Shown here in pieces: positions 5,965 through 10,077 of a DNA stretch of 10,077 bases. The position numbers were made by a program, and so were the translations under genes. The stretch lies in assembly GCA_900549865.1 (NCBI GenBank), contig URPU01000081.1, positions 1-10,077 on the forward strand. The letters run 5' to 3'. Source of the stretch: an uncultured Eubacteriales bacterium. GTDB lineage: Bacteria > Bacillota > Clostridia > Oscillospirales > Oscillospiraceae. Position 1 is the stretch's first letter. Each line of letters starts with the position of its first letter. Below the pieces are notes generated by a model. That model was not told the DNA's origin and made no database searches. It worked only from the letters and a program-made list of their open reading frames with translations.

Positions 5965-7221
5965 ATGAGCGATCGTAAACACCTTGTTCCCGCCTACGGC
6001 CCCTTTGCCGGTATGCGCGTTATCGACACCGGTTCTCTTATCGCAATGCCCTTCGCCGCGACGCTTCTTGCGGATTTCGGCGCTGAGGTCATCCATATCG
6101 AACGCCCCGGCGTGGGCGACACGCTGCGCGTTCTGGCTCCCTTTGCCAAGGAGGACGGAAAGACCGTCAGCACATCCTGGGCGCAGGACGGGCGCAACAA
6201 GCTCTCCCTCTCGCTGGAGCTCAATCTCAAGCACCCCGAGGTCAAGGAGCTTTTCTACGGGCTCATAAAAGAGGCCGACGTGTTCATGGAGAATATGGTC
6301 TGGCTTGAAAAGCTCGGCATCCGCGACGAGGATCTGCTTGCCGTCAACCCCAAGCTCATCATTGCCCATATCAGCGGCTACGGCAACCCAGCCTTCGGCG
6401 GCCTGCCCGAGTACTGCGACAGAGCCTCCTATGACATGATCGGCCAGGCGTTCTCCGGCTGGATGGGTCTCAACGGCGAGAAGGACGGCGACCCTGTCGT
6501 CGGCAAGCCGTGGCTCAACGACTTCACCTCCGCCTACGCCGCCGTGTTCGCGGTTCTCGCGGCGTACATCAACGTCCTCAAGGGCGGCGACGGACAGATC
6601 GTCGATATCGCCCAGTTTGAGGTCCAGGCCAGCTACTGCTGTGACCTTTACACCTCCTACACCATGGCCGGCCGCCAGAACACCCGTTCCGGCAACAAGT
6701 CCGCCGCATTCCAGCCCTACGGCCTGTTCAAGTCCAAGGACGGCTACGACGTCGCCGTCGGCGCGTTCGGCCCCGGCGTTTACAAGCGCGCCATTCAGGC
6801 CATGGGCTTCGACCTTGAGTACTACAATTATAAGGACTGCTCCTCCGGTATCGAGGCCGTCGCCTCCGAGAAGGGCCGCGAGCTTGACGCCAAGGTCATT
6901 GCATGGTGCGCCGAGCGTACCGCGCAGGAGATAGAGGACGCCATGGCGAAGTTCAAGGTGCCGTGCAGCCGCGTCATGGGCGCGAAGGACTGCCTTGAAA
7001 ACCCGCATTATCAGAGCCGCGGCGACTTCATCAAGTACGAGGATCAGACTCTCGGCAAGGAGATCACCGCCTTCGGCATCGTTCCCAAGCTTTCCGGAAC
7101 GCCCGGCAAGGTCTGGCGCGGCGCGCCCAGACTCGGCCAGGATACGGACGATATCCTCAAGGGCATCCTCGGCTACGACGACGCCAAGATCGAACAACTC
7201 AGAGCCAGTGGACTCATTTGA
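5965..7221 (+). CDS. CaiB/BaiF-family (class III) CoA-transferase, CaiB-like
   Basis: A 418-residue class III CoA-transferase, moving CoA from an acyl-CoA to a free acid through an aspartyl thioester. Seen: N-terminal GPFAGMRVIDTG (12-23), AEVIHIERPGVGDTLR (40-55), HISGYG (135-140), QAFSGWMGLNG (161-171), the predicted catalytic Asp186 in PWLNDF, GDGQIVDIAQFE (208-219), YGLFKSKDGY (252-261) and VWRGAPRLGQDT (383-394). From memory, the QAFSG, late DGY and WRG-P...DT blocks resemble E. coli CaiB (carnitine/crotonobetaine transferase, 405 residues) more than formyl-CoA transferase. AAGGAG precedes ATG 5965. As last gene of the ACAD1-etfBA operon it probably loads the substrate of the dehydrogenase with CoA. 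The acid could be crotonobetaine or another 2-enoate; FldA/HadA-type substrates are alternatives. Confidence 0.92.
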   Translation: MSDRKHLVPAYGPFAGMRVIDTGSLIAMPFAATLLADFGAEVIHIERPGVGDTLRVLAPFAKEDGKTVSTSWAQDGRNKLSLSLELNLKHPEVKELFYGLIKEADVFMENMVWLEKLGIRDEDLLAVNPKLIIAHISGYGNPAFGGLPEYCDRASYDMIGQAFSGWMGLNGEKDGDPVVGKPWLNDFTSAYAAVFAVLAAYINVLKGGDGQIVDIAQFEVQASYCCDLYTSYTMAGRQNTRSGNKSAAFQPYGLFKSKDGYDVAVGAFGPGVYKRAIQAMGFDLEYYNYKDCSSGIEAVASEKGRELDAKVIAWCAERTAQEIEDAMAKFKVPCSRVMGAKDCLENPHYQSRGDFIKYEDQTLGKEITAFGIVPKLSGTPGKVWRGAPRLGQDTDDILKGILGYDDAKIEQLRASGLI

Positions 7222-7237
7222 TTGAGCCGGTGAGCAT

Positions 7238-7271
7238 AAAAAAAGGCTGCCTCGCATGAGGCAGCCTTTTT
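7238..7271. terminator. Bidirectional rho-independent terminator
   Basis: A perfect 9-bp GC-rich stem (7245-7253 with 7258-7266, arm GGCTGCCTC) with 4-base loop GCAT is flanked by A7 on the left and T5 on the right. It therefore works in both directions, ending the rightward CoA-transferase operon 17 bases past its stop and the leftward SH3-like gene 26 bases past its stop. Confidence 0.9.
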
Positions 7272-7296
7272 ACGTTTAAAGTTTAAAGATAACAAA

Positions 7297-7815
7297 TTAT
7301 TTGAAGTCTGTGGCGGCGGCGCGGTTCATCGCAAGCTCCGGGTTCCACTTGCTCACGACGTAGGTCGTGGGTATCCATGCTATCGTGCCTTCGGAGTCGT
7401 CGTCATCCATCATGACCTCGACAAACGAATAATCACCGTACTTGGCATAGACCTTCACCTTGCACGCGTCCTTTACGGTCCAGCGGGCTTTCCCGTCGGG
7501 GCCGTCATAAAGACTCTGCCCGTAGCCAAAGCCCTTGCGCGCCTGAACGTACTTGATCTTTATGTCGTCAAGGTCGTTCATGTTCTCAAGCTCAGGAAGG
7601 AGAAGATCCTCATCGAACTGATATGCCCTGTATATCAAATCCTCATAGATCTCCTTTACCTTGGCCTCTTCCTTCTCCGAGCGGCTGACACCCTCGAATA
7701 TCTCCGAACCGGAGCGCAGGCCGGTCTTCTTGTCGGCGTAGGCGCAGGTGCTCAGAGAGGCGACGATGCACACGGCTGCAAGCGCGGATACGGCAAGCTG
7801 TCTGAATTTTTTCAT
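7297..7815 (-). CDS. Secreted SH3-like domain protein of unknown function
   Basis: A 172-residue protein with an N-terminal signal peptide: Lys-Lys, a hydrophobic core (about 6-20) and a signal-peptidase I site after A-Y-A27. The mature part has an acidic, charged helix-like segment (about 35-85) and a C-terminal SH3b-like fold (about 110-154: KVKVYAKYGDYSFVEV, then GTIAWIPTTYVV), a type often used to bind cell wall or peptides. Its partner is unknown. ATG 7815 was chosen because AAGGAGAGC lies at the right distance and gives a clean signal peptide; the frame stays open upstream to 7902 but that part overlaps the promoter. An LSTC tetrad resembles a lipobox, but Thr at -1 is atypical. It shares a bidirectional terminator with the CoA-transferase operon; no functional link is evident. 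Confidence 0.8.
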   Translation of the reverse strand: MKKFRQLAVSALAAVCIVASLSTCAYADKKTGLRSGSEIFEGVSRSEKEEAKVKEIYEDLIYRAYQFDEDLLLPELENMNDLDDIKIKYVQARKGFGYGQSLYDGPDGKARWTVKDACKVKVYAKYGDYSFVEVMMDDDDSEGTIAWIPTTYVVSKWNPELAMNRAAATDFK

Positions 7816-7873
7816 ATTTTTGCTCTCCTTTATTATAAATAATAGGGTGATTTGCAATTTCCATACTATGAAT

Positions 7874-7902
7874 AATATACCATTTTCTTTCTCATAGTGC
7901 AA
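7874..7902 (-). promoter_or_regulatory. Sigma-A promoter with extended -10 for the SH3-like gene
   Basis: On the minus strand TTGCAC (7902-7897), a 17-base spacer ending in TGG, and TATATT (7879-7874) form an extended -10 promoter. It lies 59 bases before the chosen ATG at 7815, which supports that start over the upstream ones in the same frame. Confidence 0.65.
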
Positions 7903-7929
7903 TACCCAATATGGAAAATTGCCGAAGTG

Positions 7930-8154
7930 TCATTCCCCGATGTCCGCGCGCACGACCTTGCCGATGTTCCACAGGTACGCCGCCTTGCGCGCGGCCTCCG
8001 GCCGCTCCTCCGGCGTGCGGAATTCCATCGCCGCCGTCTGCGCGCCGCAGTCCATGCACATCACGTACCAGCACCAGCCGTTCTCTTCCTCCAGCAGCCC
8101 AGCCCCGCCGCAGAAGGGGCAGCCCTGCAATTCTATCTCCTCATGTATGCTCAT
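7930..8154 (-). CDS. Lar-type (restriction alleviation-like) zinc-ribbon protein
   Basis: A 74-residue protein with two Cys pairs, GCPFCGG (11-17) and CMDCGA (33-38), 17 residues apart, and a W-Y-V-x-C strand between. This is the pattern of the Lar_restr_allev family, small zinc-ribbon proteins common in phages and prophages and named after the Rac-prophage Lar protein, which eases type I restriction. Most family members are uncharacterised and restriction alleviation should not be assumed. ATG 8154 has GGAGGT six bases upstream. It stands alone between the SH3-like gene and the broken AraC gene, with no other phage gene visible, so it may be a cargo gene or a domesticated relic. Confidence 0.75.
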   Translation of the reverse strand: MSIHEEIELQGCPFCGGAGLLEEENGWCWYVMCMDCGAQTAAMEFRTPEERPEAARKAAYLWNIGKVVRADIGE

Positions 8155-8186
8155 TGCGAAACCTCCGTTGATTCATGTTCTGCAAC

Positions 8187-8195
8187 AGTATAGCA
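8187..8195 (-). promoter_or_regulatory. Extended -10 promoter for the Lar-type gene
   Basis: On the minus strand TGCTATACT is an extended -10 (TGn plus TATACT) 33 bases before ATG 8154. No good -35 lies 17-18 bases upstream, as is common for extended -10 promoters. Prediction from motif and position only. Confidence 0.45.
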
Positions 8196-8222
8196 TACCC
8201 GTGCGGAAATTGCTATCAGTTT

Positions 8223-8855
8223 TCATCCGTTCAGCCTGTTTTTCCGCCGGTATTCCAGCGGCGCGCAGCCGAATTCCCGCCGGAAGGCTGCGGCGAACTT
8301 GCTCTGATTGGCGTAGCCTGCACGGCCCGCCACCTCTATCACGGAAAGGCGCGTCTCCGCCAGCAGCTTTGCCGCGTGAAGCATCCTCTGCCGCGTGGTG
8401 TACTGCGATATGCTCTGCCCGAAAACGCCGGTGAAATAATTTTTTATGCTGCTTTCGCTGACGGAGAACAGCGCCGCAAATTCGCGCACAGTGTGCTGCT
8501 TTGCAAGGTCAGAGGTGATGATGCGCTCCGTCTGCTTGGCGATCTCCACCTGCGATTTTGTGTAAAACACCTGCGGCTCAGCCGCGTGCGCGGGCTTTTC
8601 GTATAAAAGCATGGCGAGTAGCTCCATCACGCCGGTTTTCATCCCCACGCGGGCCACGCTGTCCGCGCCGTCTATCGCGGCCGACAGGCGCGCGGTGAGC
8701 GCGTCCGGCAGAGCAAGCTTTGCAATGAAGGTCTCGCCGCCGGGGCAGTATTCCCCGCGCAGCGCCCCGACGTCCAGGCCGAAGCCGTCCATCAGCACCT
8801 CCGCGCCGCTCTCCGCCGTTTCCGGGTCGATGAATATCTCTATCCCCTCATACAC
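8223..8855 (-). pseudogene. AraC-family regulator, C-terminal half (separated by frameshift)
   Basis: This 210-residue frame holds the end of the ligand-binding region (YEGIEIFIDPE near its start is typical of one AraC subfamily) and the whole DNA-binding domain: two helix-turn-helix motifs, REFAALFSVSESSIKNYF and the IEVAGRAGYANQSKFAAAF block with the conserved C-terminal P-L-E-Y-R-R. Homology runs to its very first codons, so it is the rest of the frame that ends at 8848, not a separate gene. A GTG at 8855 could be read as a start but has no ribosome binding site. If made alone, it would be a regulator without most of its sensor. Removing one G or C from the homopolymers at 8855-8858 or 8863-8866 joins the halves into about 328 residues, the usual AraC length. 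Confidence 0.8.
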
Positions 8856-9210
8856 CCCTGCCGGGGTAGACGTATTCCCTCTGCGCGAAGCGCTCTGTCA
8901 GGGATATCTGCCCCGCCGTGAGGAATACGTGCCGCCCGTCGTTCAGCACGAGCTCACACCGGCCGCGTGTGCAGTAATTTATTATAAGCGGCCCCTTGGC
9001 CTCCGGTGTGCAGCTCTCCGCCCCCGGCGCGGGCCATACCGTCGCGCCAACGGATATCCCGGCAAGCGTTATCCCCGGAAAGACAGGGATAAAGCGCATC
9101 CGGCCCTTCCCCTCCGCGTTTGAAAGCATAAGCTCGGCATAGCCGTCTCCGGCGTTCACCGTCACGCCGGGCAGCTCCCGGCAGCGTTCTATTATCTCTG
9201 CGGTGTTCAT
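8848..9210 (-). pseudogene. AraC-family regulator, N-terminal half (separated by frameshift)
   Basis: A 120-residue frame ending in an early stop at 8848-8850. It has the features of the N-terminal sensing domain of AraC regulators: IINYCTRGRCELVLNDGRHVFLTAGQ is the usual small-beta-barrel segment, followed by FAQREYVYP, after which family members continue into YEGIEIFID, found here in the next frame. The ATG at 9210 was chosen; the frame is open to 9273 and an AAAGG about 13 bases upstream is a weak ribosome binding site. It points away from the ABC ATPase remnant at 9353, the layout expected for a transporter regulator. Ligand unknown. Confidence 0.72.
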
Positions 9211-9352
9211 GTGCTGTATACGACCTTTCACTGTGTCTTTAAATCCGCTGTCGAATTGGAGCCAAAATGTCACGGGGCGGTAGACGGCGGGCGGCGCGGC
9301 TGATAAAATACACGCCGGTTAAATAAATCTAACTAATTGATTCTGGAGGTAG

Positions 9353-9847
9353 TGCTGTGAAAACCTCGGCATACCCGCGCCGGAGATACTGCGCCGTTTG
9401 GAGAAAACGACTACCGCGCTGCATCTCGAAGGGCTGCTTGGCCGCAGTATCTTCGGCCTCTCCGGCGGGGAAAAGCAGAAGATCGCCTGCGGCGGCGCTT
9501 TCATGATGGAGCCGCGCGTGTTCGTGCTGGATGAACCGTCGTCGAACCTTGACGCCGACTCCGTGCTGGAGCTTCGCGCCGTCATCGCCTATATGAAGTC
9601 CCTCGGCAAGACCGTCGTCCTGTCGGAGCACCGCTTATATTACCTGCACGGCCTTGCCGACCGCTATGTGTATATGCGCGGCGGCAGGATAACCGGCGAT
9701 TACACCGCGGCGGAGTTCGACGCCATATCCGACGATGCGCGCCGGGAGATGGGCCTGCGCGCGTCAAAGCTCGATATGCTGTCGCTGCGCGGCGGCGTGG
9801 AGAACACCGGGGAGACGGCCATGCTGAAAAACTTCCGCTTCGCGTAA
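9353..9847 (+). pseudogene. ABC (ECF-type) ATPase remnant, truncated at both ends
   Basis: About 164 residues matching the middle of a double-domain ABC ATPase of the energy-coupling-factor kind. Present: the stretch before the helical region (ENLGIP...), signature LSGGEKQK, Walker B FVLDEPSSNLD, and the switch His in LSEHR. Absent: Walker A and Q-loop, and the second ATPase domain, whose expected first strand LKNFRFA is the last thing coded before TAA at 9845. Upstream the frame closes at TAG 9350, so homology begins abruptly near 9353-9360. A TTG at 9398 is the only internal alternative start and has no ribosome binding site. Without Walker A it cannot hydrolyse ATP. Together with the divergent, frameshifted AraC gene this looks like a deleted transporter operon. 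Confidence 0.8.
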
Positions 9848-9902
9848 TCTGACAATACGATCATGGCTTACATGTAGCATTCGACTCCGAATATCAACCA
9901 GC

Positions 9903-9960
9903 TCCACATGTGGACAGAAATTGCAGCGGCTTTTGAAAAGAATATTGCTTTTTTCTGTCC
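9903..9960. repeat. Nested inverted repeats upstream of the UPF0251 gene
   Basis: TCCACATGTGGA (9903-9914) is a perfect 12-base palindrome. GGACAGAAA (9912-9920) is matched by TTTCTGTCC (9952-9960) around a 31-base loop that itself contains the palindrome CTTTTGAAAAG (9930-9940). The right arm abuts the -35 at 9945-9950. Could be operator DNA or a terminator-like relic of the lost transporter operon. Confidence 0.35.
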
Positions 9961-9986
9961 GGTGTATTATAATCGGTATATACCGA
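9945..9986 (+). promoter_or_regulatory. Promoter of the UPF0251 gene with a palindromic operator candidate
   Basis: TTGCTT (9945-9950), 17 bases, and a perfect TATAAT (9968-9973). Immediately after, overlapping the final T, is the perfect 14-base palindrome TCGGTATATACCGA (9973-9986), centred where transcription should start. Such a site would block initiation when bound. The UPF0251 product is itself a predicted DNA-binding protein, so autoregulation is a reasonable guess. Confidence 0.6.
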
Positions 9987-10007
9987 AAACAAAGGAGGAA
10001 GGCGTCC

Positions 10008-10077
10008 ATGCCAAGACCGCCACGGTGCCGTCGGATTTGTGGCGTACCACAAGTTGATACCTTCTGCCCCAACGGGT
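10008..10077 (+). CDS. UPF0251/DUF134 family predicted DNA-binding protein (5' end only)
   Basis: Only the first 23 codons are in the window. The peptide begins MPRPPRCRRICGVPQV and reaches F-C-P-N-G, fitting the DUF134 start pattern (M-x-RP-x-x-x-RR-[VI]-C-x-x-P...F-x-P-x-G). Family members are small proteins with a predicted helix-turn-helix, sometimes fused to a dinitrogenase iron-molybdenum-type domain; their targets are mostly unknown. ATG 10008 follows AAAGGAGGA at a suitable distance and a good promoter. The gene runs off the right edge, so neither length nor fusion can be judged. Confidence 0.75.
   Translation, partial: MPRPPRCRRICGVPQVDTFCPNG

Noticed and set aside
5269..7257. A 662-codon open frame on the minus strand across etfA and the CoA-transferase gene
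   Set aside because: It lies antisense to two clearly recognisable genes, shows no domain, has low-complexity Ala/Gly/Val/Asp-rich stretches, and arises because GC-rich codon bias removes stops on the complementary strand.
7741..7752. Possible lipoprotein signal (LSTC) in the SH3-like protein
   Set aside because: Thr just before the Cys is not a normal lipobox residue, and A-Y-A three residues later is a better signal-peptidase I site.
7816..7902. Upstream in-frame start at 7902 for the SH3-like protein
   Set aside because: It would begin at the -35 box, add residues before the signal peptide, and ignore the good ribosome binding site at ATG 7815.
8175..8606. Plus-strand open frame of 143 codons opposite the AraC C-terminal half
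   Set aside because: The opposite strand carries a textbook AraC DNA-binding domain; this frame has no motif and no good ribosome binding site.
9357..9500. GTG at 9357 with GGAGGT as the start of a real short gene
   Set aside because: Its frame soon ends and shows no homology, while the overlapping frame codes ABC ATPase sequence; it is better explained as a leftover start joined by deletion.
1..10077. tRNA, rRNA, CRISPR array, insertion sequence or integrase
   Set aside because: No cloverleaf, rRNA block, regularly spaced repeat array, transposase motif or terminal repeats could be found by reading either strand.

Overview
The window looks like chromosomal DNA from an anaerobic, GC-rich Firmicute, probably a gut Clostridia/Oscillospirales-type organism. 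This rests on strong AGGAGG-type ribosome binding sites, sigma-A promoters in AT-rich gaps between GC-rich genes, anaerobe-type electron-transfer flavoproteins and many Firmicute protein families. The taxon is inferred from style; no marker gene is present.

Left and centre (about 1-7271) hold an acyl-CoA redox locus in two divergent transcripts. Leftward runs a four-part regulator (GntR-type winged helix, DRTGG, CBS pair, hotdog; YtoI-like), overlapping by 17 bases a divergent acyl-CoA dehydrogenase (ACAD2). Rightward runs a canonical short-chain-type acyl-CoA dehydrogenase (ACAD1), etfB, etfA and a CaiB-like class III CoA-transferase. The 390-base gap between them carries a good promoter on each strand, three direct copies of AAACTGTYNYATA 63 and 52 bases apart, and one inverted AAACTGTT. 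The rightward operon ends at a strong bidirectional terminator. A consistent reading is this: the CoA-transferase activates an organic acid, ACAD1 with EtfAB reduces (or oxidises) its 2-enoyl-CoA, and the hotdog regulator senses an acyl-CoA or related ligand. The gene content resembles caiA-fixAB-caiB, but no ligase, hydratase or transporter is seen here and the substrate is unknown.

The right third (7272-10077) is small accessory material: a secreted SH3-like protein, a Lar-type zinc-ribbon protein, an AraC-family regulator split by a one-base frameshift, and the middle fragment of an ABC (ECF-like) ATPase that has lost its Walker A end and everything after its first ATPase domain. The AraC gene and the ATPase remnant look like one decayed regulator-transporter locus. 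At the right edge a UPF0251/DUF134 gene begins behind a good promoter with a perfect 14-base palindrome at the expected transcription start.

No tRNA, rRNA, CRISPR array or insertion sequence was recognised.
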